Positions 11,045-20,716 of a stretch of DNA of 64,000 nucleotides are shown here, in pieces (position 1 is the stretch's first letter; each line of letters starts with the position of its first letter). Origin of the DNA: Sorghum bicolor (Eukaryota > Streptophyta > Magnoliopsida > Poales > Poaceae); assembly GCF_000003195.3 (NCBI RefSeq), contig NC_012874.2:2511001-2575000 (forward strand), read 5' to 3'. The position numbers and the translations under genes were made by a program. The notes below the pieces were generated by a model. The model was not told the DNA's origin. It searched no databases and worked only from the letters and a program-made list of their open reading frames with translations.

Positions 11045-12204
11045 AAAAGGTTCACACTTCGGAGGCCAATACTAGGATAAGTTGTCCTTGTATGCTTCCC
11101 AAGTTCACATGCATCACACACAAGTTTCTTTATGTCTACACCCTTAAAAGCATTGGGATATAATTTATTCAAGCTTTCAAAAGGTACATGTCCTAACCGG
11201 CCATGAAGCAAGTAGATCTCCCTCTCCTGTGCTCTAGTATCTGCTGCCAACGCTGACTGTTCTTGGTTGATGAACCACAACCCATTACGCCTGACTCCAG
11301 TCCCAATCACTTTCCCGGTCCTCTTCTCCTGAAGGATACAAAAATTTTCATCAAATATAACGATGCATTTGAACTGGTCAATAAGAGAGCCAACAGAGAG
11401 TAGATTGACTGGGAAGGAAGGGACATGCAAAACAGAAGATAAATGAAGAGATGGAGTGCACTCTATAGATCCTACACCATGAATGGGTTGAGAGGTACCA
11501 TCAGCAGTTTGAATAGTCTCAGAATAGGAATGTGGGGTATATGTTTTAAAAGAGCTAGATATGCCTGTGACGTGCTTGGAAGCTCCTGAATCAATGACCC
11601 ATTCTATGTCATGCCTACATGTGGATGCCAGTGCCTGTGCCTGAGTACCTTTGCCCAAGTGGGCATAGTTGGCAAAGTTACCAAAGTGACTGGTGGTGTC
11701 AATCACAGAACCAACTGGAGTAGTACTGGACGCTTCAGATGCCTTAAGCTTCTGCCATTGTTCCCACTGCTTGACTTGTTCTCCAGTTAAGGTGAGGGAC
11801 TGAATCTCAACATTAACTTGAGGACCACTCTCTGTGGTAGAACCCTCAATGGCTGCATTGGCTTGAGGAACACCACGGCCTCTGCCACGTCCTCCTGCAC
11901 GTCCTCCACCTCGACCACCACGACCTCCTTGGTCGCCACGAGCACCACCACGACCTCCTCGAGTTCCACTCCTACCCCCATAGGTTTTTGGGAGAGGACA
12001 ATTGTAACTCATATGTCCCTTCTCTCCACAGTTGTAACACAATCTCTCTGCCATACTGGAGTAGGCTGACTTCACAGGATGGTCACCACTCATCATCCGA
12101 AGCCTACTCTCCTCAATAACCATGGCTGATACAGCCTCCTCCATAGTAGGTAAACTATCTTGATGACAGAAAGCAGCCCTCCTACTCTCAAACTCTGGAT
12201 CCAA
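11038..12204 (-). pseudogene. Copia gag C-terminus, protease, GAG-pre-integrase
   Basis: The frame starts at the boundary of a nested insertion (12211), so its first codon is not a true start. It contains the zinc knuckle CYNCGEKGHMSYNC, an Arg/Gly-rich basic stretch, the aspartic protease site VIDSGASKHVTG, and the zinc-binding GAG-pre-integrase part (LHGRLGH ... CDACELGKH). It stops by frameshift at 11038. The missing N-terminal gag part lies beyond the insertion at 14175-14705. Confidence 0.92.
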
Positions 12205-12210
12205 GTTCTT

Positions 12211-14169
12211 TGAAAGGTCCTAATATGGCTAGAGGGGGGGTGAATAGCCTATTTAAAAATTCTACAAACTCACTAGAGCAAGAGGTTAGTAAATAACAAA
12301 GCAAAGCTTTTTGCTCTAGCTCTAATGGGGAGTTTGCAAGCCACTTATCCAACAATTCTAGTTGATATAATCACTAGGCATACAAGAGCTATGTCACTAC
12401 TTACACTAGAAAGCTACCTAAAGTTTCTATACAAGTAAGTAAGCTACTCTAGTTTGCGGGAATGTAAAAGAGATGGTTTGAACTTTATACCGCCGCGTAG
12501 AGGGGATGAACCAATCAATAATATGAAGTCCAATCACCGGGAGAAATCCAATGAACAATCACAATGGAGACACACAATTTTTCTCCCGAGGTTCACGTGC
12601 TTGCCGGCACGCTACGTCCCCGTTGTGTCGACCAACACTTGGTGGTTCGGTGGCTAAGAGGTGTAGCACGAACCTCGTCCTCACTAGGACACCACAAGAA
12701 CCTACCCACAAGTGAGGTAGCTCAATGACACGAGCAATCCACTAATGTTGCCTTTGGCACTCCGCCGAGGTAGGCACAAACCTCTCACAATCACCGGGAG
12801 ATGGCCACGAACAATCACCAACTCGTGCCAATCCTCCTCCGCTGCTCCAAGCCGTCTAGGTGGTGGCAACCACCAAGAGTAACAAGAAAACCGCAGCTAA
12901 AACGATCCCCAAGTGCCACTAGATGCAATCACTCAAGCAAATGCACTTGGAATCACTCCCAATCTCACAAAGATGTTTAATCTACAAAGGAGATGAGTGA
13001 GAGGTGTTTGCTTAGGCTCACAAGGATGTCAAGTATGCTAGAATGCCAAGAGAGTAAGCCCCAAGCCGGCCAAACACATATAAATAGCCCCTCAAACAAA
13101 TAGAGCCGTTGGCTCTTTCACTGGGCAAAAACTCGGGGTCACCGGACGCTCTTAAAGGGGCACCGGACGCTCAACACCAGCGTCCGGTGCTCCAACAACA
13201 GCCGCGTGTCAGAGCCTAACGGTAACCTGCAGAGCACCGGACGCTGAGCAAGTTAGCACCGGACGCGTCCGGTGCACACCGGACTCATGCGCAGAGAGTT
13301 CCGCAAACTCGCAGGTTCACCGGACGCAAGCCACCGGACGCACCCTCAGCGTCCGGTGCTCACCGGACCCATACGCAGAGAGGGTCGCAAAATGCCCGCA
13401 CACCGGACGCGCACCACCGGACGCTCAAGCCAGCGTCCGGTGCCTATCGTCCGGTGCCTTACCCTAGCTGGGCCAGGCACTGTCTGCACACCGGACGCTC
13501 AGACACAGCGTCCGGTGCCTCTAAGCCAGCGTCCGGTGAGTGTTTTCTCAGCGAGAAACACTCCCGCGACTTCACCAAATTTCCCTCCGGCGCAATAGAA
13601 AATATGCACTTCATTTTCTCGAAAAGCGCCGAATCCCGCCTCGCAAGCTCGGCGGGAGGGAGAGAGGAACCCATCCTCTCTCAACCCTTCAAACTTCAAC
13701 TCCCATCTCAAAGTGTGCCAACACCACAATGTGTAAACCAACAAGTGCACGTGTGTTAGCATTTTCACAATCATTTTTCTTCGAAGGAGTTAAGTTAGCT
13801 CACTAGGTTCTAAATGCATACACATGAACAATGACACCTAGTGGCACTTGATAACCGCTTAGCCAAAGAATTCCCCTCTTTATAGTACGGCTATCTATCC
13901 TAAATGTGATCACACCCTCTATGGTGTCTTGATCACTAAAACCAAAACCCTAAGCAATACCTTTGCCTTGATCTCCATAGGGTTTGTTTTTCTCTTTCTT
14001 CTTTTCCAAGTTGAGCACTTGATCATCTTGTGGTCATCACCATCATCACCATGATCATCACTTGCTCCATCACTTGGCATGTACCAACCTTATTAAGTCT
14101 ACACACACTTAGTATAGAGGTTAGTACTTAGGGTTTCATCAATTATCCAAAACCAAACTAGGGCTTTCA
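12211..14169. mobile_element. Nested solo-LTR-like insertion (1,959 bp)
   Basis: The sequence begins TGAAAGGTCC and ends GGGCTTTCA. It therefore has TG...CA ends with an inverted TGAAAG/CTTTCA, and it is flanked by a perfect 5 bp duplication TTCTT at 12206-12210 and 14170-14174. Removing it and one TTCTT restores the gag frame across FLKN-LDPEF. No gag, pol, primer-binding site or second LTR is seen inside, so a solo LTR left by recombination is the best reading. A non-autonomous element is the alternative. It contains the GC-rich CACCGGACGC array at 13138-13537. The family was not identified. Confidence 0.85.
13138..13537. repeat. CACCGGACGC / GCGTCCGGTG degenerate array
   Basis: About twenty occurrences of ACCGGACGC or its complement GCGTCCGGT in 400 bp, in both orientations and irregularly spaced. 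Some are fused into palindromes such as ACCGGACGCGTCCGGTGC (from about 13256). The array lies inside the nested LTR-like insertion. Strings of this type are known to me from grass retrotransposon sequence. Strong hairpins and dense CG/CHG sites are expected. Confidence 0.8.
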
Positions 14170-14174
14170 TTCTT

Positions 14175-14705
14175 CAGAAAATGAGTCACCCTCCTGTCCT
14201 CTACCCACTTCTGAACATCACGGGCATCCTGTGGATCTCTCATATTGAGTGGAGCATAGTGATCCAGCTCTCCCCATAAGTACTGCAACTCACTAGCATA
14301 TTGCTCCACTGATCGTCCTCCCTGTTTCACTGCATCGGCCTTATTCTGAATCTCCATCATCACCATCACATTCCCCAGCTTGGAGTACCTGTTACTCAGG
14401 GTTTTCCAAATTTATGCTGCAGTGTGCATAGCTTCCACCACTTTACTAACCGATGGTGACATGGATGCCAGTAACCATGCCACTATGGTAGAGTTTGTTG
14501 TATGCCAAACTCTCCATTCAGGGCTAAGCTTGTTAGCCGGCTCAACGCAATCCTCCTTCAAATAATTCTCTACCCCTTTTCCTCCTAATATCACTTGCAC
14601 TCTTCTAGACCAGCTCAAATAGTTCCTACTTCCCTCCAACTTCACATCATTTGGAATGAGTTCCAATTTAAGTTCACGTACCTCTCTAGGACCAATCAAA
14701 TTCAT
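14175..14705 (-). pseudogene. Copia gag N-terminal part
   Basis: A single frame (LEGSRNYLSWSRRVQVILGG, LASMSPSVSKVVEAMH, then IWKTLSNRYSKLGNV and EQYASELQYLWGELDHYAP) with one TAA nonsense codon at 14412-14414. It is cut at 14174 by the nested insertion, and the same gag resumes at 12205. These are typical Copia gag (UBN2/retrotrans-gag) sequences. A possible true start, MDTGKELGKPGDG at about 14828, is separated from this frame by a stop and a frameshift. Confidence 0.88.
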
Positions 14706-14859
14706 CTCTACGAGTCCTGAATCATCAACTTTATCTCCTCTTTCAACTCAGCCTTAGTAACTAGCGGATCACCTCCACTATTACCCTCACCATCTCCTGG
14801 CTTCCCTAACTCTTTTCCTGTATCCATCTTACTCCCCAAATCAGCTTCACCACAAGCAA

Positions 14860-15416
14860 GTCCAAATCACCTCAATACGTACGAGTGGCAAATGCCTCCA
14901 CTTTTACTCACAGAGCAGCCCACCAATCTCCTTTTCTTTTTTTTCTCTTTTTTTTTGCAACAGCAACTACCTTTTTCTCTCTGGAGACCGCAAGCGCTGC
15001 TCCTCACGCCGTGCAGCACGCGCACGCCCGCACGCGCCGCCGGCTCTGCTCCCTGCGCGGATGCGCCCTGCTGGCCGTTGCTGCCGGTGACCACGCGCAC
15101 GCCCGCACGCGCCGCTGGCCCTGGCCCGCACGCGCCGCCGGCTCTGCTCCCTGCACAGCTGCGCCCTGCTGGCTGCTGCTGCCGATGGCCACGCAGCACA
15201 CGTGCCGCCTACACAGGGAAGCTGCCGCCCTTGTGCGTCGCCGCAGGACGCGCCTCCTGCACGCCCGCGTCACCTCCGCGTGACCGCACCGGCCCGCGCG
15301 GCCGCGTCCACCTCAGCACAACGTCGCCGGCCCGCGCCGACCTGCTCCGTCTCCAGCTCGCGGCTACACACTCAAACGGCCGCACCACCTCCGCTGGTAC
15401 GCGAAACCCTAACCTC
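14860..15416 (-). repeat. GC-rich leader of the Copia element with internal duplication
   Basis: Between the primer-binding site and gag lies about 550 bp of very GC-rich DNA. A partly duplicated block at about 15017-15195 repeats CGCACGCCCGCACGCGCCG and GGCTCTGCTCCCTGC. Open frames on both strands here are composition artefacts. The composition contrasts with the AT-rich remainder of the element, so it may have been captured from host DNA. Confidence 0.55.
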
Positions 15417-15430
15417 GGCTCTCGATACCA
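15417..15430 (-). promoter_or_regulatory. Copia primer-binding site
   Basis: TGGTATCGAGAGCC on the minus strand, directly next to the 5' LTR. It differs slightly from the common plant Copia TGGTATCAGAGC initiator-tRNA-Met site. Confidence 0.8.
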
Positions 15431-15538
15431 TGTTGCAATTTGGGGGAAAGCTCTCTTCCTTCCAGAACAGAGGAACTCTATTTCTTATTCTCACTTCTTA
15501 CATATAGGTCCCTTTACAATCCATTATTTACACCAACA
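15431..15538 (-). repeat. Copia 5' LTR
   Basis: 108 bp terminal repeat matching 8050-8155. The TTTGG target duplication follows at 15539-15543. The two LTRs differ by small indels, so the insertion is not recent. Confidence 0.9.
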
Positions 15539-15543
15539 TTTGG

Positions 15544-16140
15544 ATTGACCAATTTGTGATGAATTGGCAGATTGGTTCTTCGATTGCAAAGTTCAGTTCA
15601 GTGTCCTCGCAATGCTCTGCAAAGTTTATTTGGTGGCAATTCCTTCTGTTCCTTCGAGCATAGCAACGGATGCATGTATCTATAAAGGTCGTTTTGTGCA
15701 TGTAGCTATAAAGGTCATTTTTTGTAATGCTCTGCAATTCTTGCTTCAAAGACAGCCATCTTTTAGTCCCTGCCAGCAGGTTTAAGTTCCAGAAATCTGT
15801 CAAACGGTCTCTTGAGGACCAAACCTGATTGTCCTCAACCTTATTGTGCAGTCTTGAAGTGTATTAGGTCAGTTCTGTACTGAACCTGGTTGTCTTGAAT
15901 CTCGGAGTGCAGTTTTTTCATTTTCTTTTGAAGTTGTCATTCATTTTTTCATAATAGCGATTCAGTTTTTTTTTTAATTTGTTGGCCATCAGGGTTTCTG
16001 TATGTATAGCCTTATTGTCCTACTTGAGAGCAAAGCACCATCTAACTTGATAGTATGACTGTGCAGTGCTTTCAGTTTAAGTTATAGTATACCTGCACTT
16101 GAAGTATGACTGTGCACTGTTTTTTTTGTTGGGGGGGCAT
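15544..16140. other. Spacer without recognised gene
   Basis: AT-rich sequence formerly continuous with 7360-8044. No family motif was recognised on either strand. Confidence 0.45.
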
Positions 16141-16146
16141 AGGAAG

Positions 16147-16511
16147 TGTTGGTTCAGGATATTTAAATTTCACATCAACGAGCACTTAGAACCTGCTCCT
16201 CTTGTTCCAATTGCTCCTGCTGCTCCACTTGCTCCCGCTGCACTGTCTGATAGAAGTGCCTCTGACTTTGGTACAAATCATTTGCTAGTTTTGATGTGCT
16301 AGACATCTCTAGTGCTCATAATGAAGCTCAGTCTGCACCTTCAAATCAAGATTTTGTGCAAGGGGCAAGTGGTGGGAAAAAGCGAAAGCAAAGTCATATT
16401 GGTTATGCTATTGAGGATTATATGGAGTTCAAGAAGAGGCAAACAAGCAAAACCATGGAAGCTCTTGATGAAAAGAAGAGGCAAGACGAAGAAACTGGTT
16501 CAATTTTCTAA
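16147..16511 (+). pseudogene. Myb/SANT-like protein C-terminal relic
   Basis: Two overlapping frames together read like the C-terminal half of plant Myb/SANT-like proteins, which are often linked to PIF/Harbinger transposons. Visible parts are PAPLVPIAPAAPLAPAAL, then DISSAHNEAQSAPSNQDFV, and the characteristic KKRKQSHIGYAIEDYMEFKK and RQTSKTMEALDEKK. A frameshift near 16300 separates the halves, and no DNA-binding Myb part precedes them. It is a fragment without a start. The family call rests on the basic KRKQSxIG segment and is moderately sure. Confidence 0.6.
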
Positions 16512-16712
16512 TATGTAAGACTGCAACGTTGTCTTATTTTCCCTGCGCCGGACAACCTGTTGCCAAACGGCAACAGGGAAACTCCCCCACGCGTGGTTAC
16601 CTGCCCTGGGAATAGGCGGGAATGATAAGTTCAAAAATTTCCACTCCGCAAGGCTATCTTCCCAGGGAAAATTCTCTGCTGCTGCCAAAGTAAGCCTAAT
16701 TCGGCTAAAATT

Positions 16713-16748
16713 CTTCAGCTCTCGTCTCAAGATAGATGTGGTCATCAG
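16713..16748. repeat. PPR-unit boundary motif, copy 2
   Basis: CTTCAGCTCTCGTCTCAAGA followed by TAGATGTGGTCATCAG. It matches 2346-2381 and 23339-23374 with two or three substitutions and marks the start of unit B. Confidence 0.75.
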
Positions 16749-16902
16749 ATTAGTAAATACATCTCACAACCATCACCACCATTCAGTTACTCAAACAAAC
16801 AGACACCATGTTCTCGTGTTAGCTTTGACCGTGGCATTTTGTGTGCCATTTGTAGATGACCCTATGTCCCACAAGTATTCCCCTTCGGGTGAAACTAACT
16901 AG

Positions 16903-17145
16903 GGCCTTGTTTAGATGTGAAAAATTTTTGGATTTCGCTACTGTAGCACTTTCATTTGTTTGTGGTAAATATTATTCAATCATAGACTAACTACGATCAA
17001 AAGATTCGTCTCGTAATTTACAGACAAACTGTGTAATTAGTTTTTGTTTTCAACTATATTTAATGCTTCATGTATATGCCGCAAGATTCCATGTGACAGG
17101 GAATCTTGAAAATTTTTTAGTTTTTGGAGTGAACTAAACAAGGCC
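16903..17145 (+). mobile_element. Tourist-like MITE (GGCCTTGTTTAG family), copy 1
   Basis: 243 bp with GGCCTTGTTTAG at the left end and CTAAACAAGGCC at the right, flanked by TAG on both sides. The interior shares AAAAGATTCGTCTCGTAATTT and GATTCxATGTGAC with the other copies. The 3 bp target duplication and short terminal inverted repeats fit the PIF/Harbinger (Tourist) group. Confidence 0.85.
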
Positions 17146-17179
17146 TAGGAAAACAATAGAGCCTGGCAATTTTCCTTAA

Positions 17180-17720
17180 GGGTGGAACTTCCTTCCCTGT
17201 ATAGAATCTATGTGAGGATGACAATTGCCTGGTTAGTGAATGTTGGGCAGGGGATGGGTGGAATGTGCATTTTACAAGACCTCTCTAGGGAGTAATGAAG
17301 TTGCAGAATGGGATAGGATGATGAATATGCTGGATGATTACATAGTTGGAGAGGATAACACAGAGGATTCTTTCACTTGGGTTTTTGAAAAATCTAGACA
17401 ATATTCCACTAGATCTATGTATAGGCTTATTTTTCAGAGGGGTCATTAAGAAATTAGAGAAGTTATGGAAGAATAGAATTCCATTGAAGGTTAGAGTTTT
17501 TATGTGGTTGCTTTATCATAACAAATTGCAAACAGTGGTTAATTTGGAAAAAAAAAAGAAACCGGAAGGGAAGTGATAAATGTTGTCTATGTGGGGAATG
17601 GGAAACGGTATATCACATTTGTGTAGATTGCATCATGGCTAAACGGTATATCACATTTTTGTAGATTCCATTGAAGCTTCTTGGAAAACAAGACTTCCAT
17701 GTGGTGAAAAGCTGGTTGGA
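17180..17720 (+). pseudogene. LINE ORF2 C-terminal fragment (zf-RVT)
   Basis: Frames at 17240-17449 and 17346-17576, plus the following 100 bases, together read as the zinc-finger region at the end of plant LINE reverse transcriptases. Visible parts are EDSFTWVFEKSRQYSTRSMY, LEKLWKNRIPLKVRVFMWLL and, after further frameshifts, CCLCGEWETVYHICVDCIMA. At least two frameshifts and an A-rich insertion disrupt it. No upstream reverse transcriptase is present. Confidence 0.8.
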
Positions 17721-17756
17721 GACCTTCTGGAAGCAATCTAAAGATATTTGTGGGGT

Positions 17757-17779
17757 GGGGGGGGGGGGGGGGGGGGGGG
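17757..17779. repeat. G23 homopolymer
   Basis: Twenty-three consecutive G residues after TGGGGT. It could form a G-quadruplex on the plus strand. Its exact length is doubtful, as such runs are hard to sequence. Confidence 0.8.
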
Positions 17780-17977
17780 TTATAGTTTGGTACCTGTTCT
17801 GTTAAGCATGTAATCCCCTTTGGTCATCACTGTAATGCATGTGACCTAAGTTTTGGGCGCCAAAGACCGTTACCACTGCCACGTGGCACGCCGGCCTGTG
17901 CCACTGGTGGTGACACTGGGAAGGTTCCTAAAGGGTACGTTTCTCTGATCCTCATGGACGGGGAAGACAACGAACAG

Positions 17978-18023
17978 GCCAGAGGAACTTTTTTTTTTTT
18001 TTGAAACCCGGCCAGAGGAACTT
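17978..18023 (-). mobile_element. Minimal poly(A) retroposon stub with 14-bp TSD
   Basis: GGCCAGAGGAACTT occurs at 17978-17991 and again at 18010-18023. Only 18 bases lie between the copies: eleven T and GAAACCC. On the minus strand this is a GGGTTTC stub with an A11 tail between target duplications, the signature of an extremely 5'-truncated LINE or SINE insertion. Confidence 0.7.
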
Positions 18024-18596
18024 GGTGCCGGTGTGTATGCTTTTTTGATTCGCCATAGACCTTTTCTGTTTTTTTTTTTTTTTGCGGCAATGGACCGTAA
18101 CTGTTAAAATATTTGGGCTGGGTCCAAGTTAACTGATGACCCAGGGATGAAGCCCAGGCCCAAAAAGGCTTACACCAAAAAGCCCTGCCATCTCATTCTC
18201 ATCTCAGCGAGGCTGCTTGGCTGATCAAAATTCAGATCAAGCTATCCTGCAGACTGCACCGTGGTATTAACAAAAGTGCGCGGTATTAACAAAAGTTTAT
18301 CTCTATTAAACAGAGATATATTACAAATGAATTGTTAGTGCGGCAGTAATGGTTTACAAAACGCTACTACTTAGTTATTGCTAAACAGCTGCACCATCGT
18401 CTATGTGTTAGCAGATATTGTTTACCTAAAATTGGTAGACATAGTCAATCTCTGTTTAGCAATCACTGACTACTCACTTCATCCTAAAAATGCTGACAGA
18501 AGTTGTAAGTTTATTCACAAAGACAAATATTGTTTCATTTCTGAAAATAAAGAAGCCAAACAAAACCATACAAGGCAAACTAGTTAGGCCTTGTTT

Positions 18597-18821
18597 AGAT
18601 CCAATTTTTTTTTGGATTTTGACACTGTAGCACTTTTGTTTTTATTTGACAAACATTATCCAATCATGGAGCAACTAGGCTTAAAAGATTCGTCACGTGA
18701 TTTACAAGTAAACTGTGCAATTAGTTATCTTTTTTATCTACATTTAATGTTCTATGCATGTGCCGCAAGATTCGATGTGATGGGGAATCTTGTAAAGTTT
18801 TGGGTGTATCTAAATAAGGCC
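18597..18821 (+). mobile_element. Tourist-like MITE (GGCCTTGTTTAG family), copy 2
   Basis: 225 bp from GGCCTTGTTTAGATCC to AAATAAGGCC, flanked by TTA on both sides. It contains GACACTGTAGCACTTTTG and AAAAGATTCGTCACGTGA. Short open frames that cross it are not genes. Confidence 0.85.
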
Positions 18822-18889
18822 TTAGTTGTTTCTTGTCCTTGGTTCGCTATCTGGTTAATACTAGGATAATAGTTTGCAGGAAAGTAGTG

Positions 18890-20716
18890 TAGCTTTTATG
18901 CTTGGCACTTTTGTATCCTGTGGACAAAGATGTCAAATTACTGTAGCACCATTTATCATCTTGAACTGAATGTAGTCAAGATAGGATAATATATAGCTGT
19001 TGGACATTCTTCACAGTGTAGAGCTTTTCTCAGCCATGACAAATCAGTAATTCACAACTGCACAATCCAAACATGATAATAAGAACTTGCAAATTGCTCT
19101 ACGGATCAACCATTACTATCAACTGCGTTTACGACATAATGTGGATGGAGTTGGCAATGGGACCATTCTTCTCCATAGGGGGGAAAAAGAAGGATCATTC
19201 AGACTACTGCAGCAACACTCCTCATCAACAAGATTAGCTGCTGCTAATCACTTTGTCATAACACCCTTCATCAACACAATTAGACTAGATAGAACTATGA
19301 CAGTATATACTAATTCCCAAGTGCACATTTGGTCATCTTGAAATACAGTTTCTCTTGCAGTGGCACTTCAGTTCTCCCCTGTCTGAAGTAACATATGAAA
19401 TCACAAGTAATAACTCTAGGCTTAACTGTTAGCTCTAGTGCTCAACATTTCTCAGAAAAATGACAGGTGCATCATCTATCCAACCATATTTACAGTAGAT
19501 ACAAAACCAACCTGAGAATCAAGAAGAAAAGAGAAATCTGAATATTGCTCCACCAGCTTTTGTTGTTCTCTTTTCAACATCGATATCTCTGTCCCACGCC
19601 TGTCCTGCTTGCATCGAGAGTGAAATTGAATCCTTAAATTAGACACTGATAATGGGAAATCTTACAAAGCAAGTCAAAAAACTTCAAAACAGTCATAGTC
19701 AAGCAGGTCTTTCTTAAAAGTAGAAAGGGGAAGAAGCCTTAAGTGCCGTATGCTATCTGGAAAGGGGTAAAAACATGCCAAGGCACGACCACGACAAAAA
19801 GATTTTGCTGAAGTGATCATCTTTGCGGGTACAGTAAATGGCGAAACACTCATTCAATTTGGAGTGATAATCATGCTCAAGACATAAAGGGCAACTATAT
19901 TCAAAGAGCATTTCATCTATTGCTTGTTTGTTATGCCCAGACTCTAAAATTAAAGTGCCTAGGCTTGATCATCATGTATGGAATTCTATTGCTAATTACG
20001 CATTCCTTTTGCAGTGAACATTTAATAGTACAGAGACATCTCCCCCAACTAGCTCTTTTAATGCATTTAAATCTAATGGAAGAATTAAAATGTTACAACA
20101 CAAATAAAGCAAAAACAATTACAGAGTTGACTGCAGAGGGAAGGAGGAAACTTCTAATCACATTTTCCCAAAGAAACACCAGACATACACCATATGCAAA
20201 GTTTCACTTGTTATCAACACAACATACGAAAGGCGGATACAATGAGAGAAGACTAATCAGGCAGTGCATTGTAGAAATATATAGTACAGTAGTTGTTAAC
20301 ATAGTTTGTGTAAGGTAAAAAACATAGCAAAACTCTTACACTGCTAACTGTGGGAGAGATACACAAGCTTAAATTATAGGAATCACCGCACTGATAAAGA
20401 GGTACACATGATAGATTATCACTGGGAGTGCAGAGTTTCTTCACAAATTATATAAAATAAAATGCAAAGACTTCAATGTTACTCATTATTATGCAAAAAC
20501 AAGAACAGCACACAAGGTTATTTTACCTGTTGAAAAACTTGACGCTCAAGACATTTCTCTAGGGAATTTCATCATTCAAAGCATACCACACAGCATAGCA
20601 AAAATATTAGAGCACAGGGCAGAGTGGTCAGTCCAACAAATTGACATTTCACATGGACACGATAAGCACAGTTGAATCTGAATTCTTCTTTTTTTGTCAA
20701 CACTCAACCGCAGGCT
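18890..20716. repeat. 3' flank of intact PPR gene (unit B)
   Basis: This is the counterpart of 2382-4486, with shared strings such as TCAGTAATTCACAACTGCAC (2538 and 19045) and CCCAGACTCTAAAATTAAAG (3398 and 19936). It lacks the LINE fragment present in unit A. It probably contains the 3' UTR of the PPR gene. Open frames here are not conserved between copies. Confidence 0.7.

Larger units (their letters stand above)
8050..15538 (-). mobile_element. Ty1/Copia LTR retrotransposon, degenerate
   Basis: A complete but inactive Copia element in reverse orientation. Its ends are short LTRs (8050-8155 and 15431-15538), each TGTTG...CAACA. It is flanked by a perfect 5 bp target duplication TTTGG at 8045-8049 and 15539-15543. 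On the minus strand the primer-binding site TGGTATCGAGAGCC (15417-15430) directly follows the 5' LTR, resembling the plant initiator-tRNA-Met site. A purine-rich CTTGAGGGGGAG tract (8156-8167) precedes the 3' LTR. Gag, protease, integrase, reverse transcriptase and RNase H are all present in Copia order. They are broken by one nonsense codon and an insertion in gag and by two frameshifts in pol. The internal region is about 5.3 kb without the nested insertion. Confidence 0.95.

Noticed and set aside
13138..13537. CRISPR-like regular repeats
   Set aside because: The ACCGGACGC copies are in both orientations and irregularly spaced inside a plant LTR; there is no spacer structure.
14867..15548. 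Several long frames on both strands in the Copia leader
   Set aside because: They arise from GC-rich repeated DNA and cross the primer-binding site and LTR.
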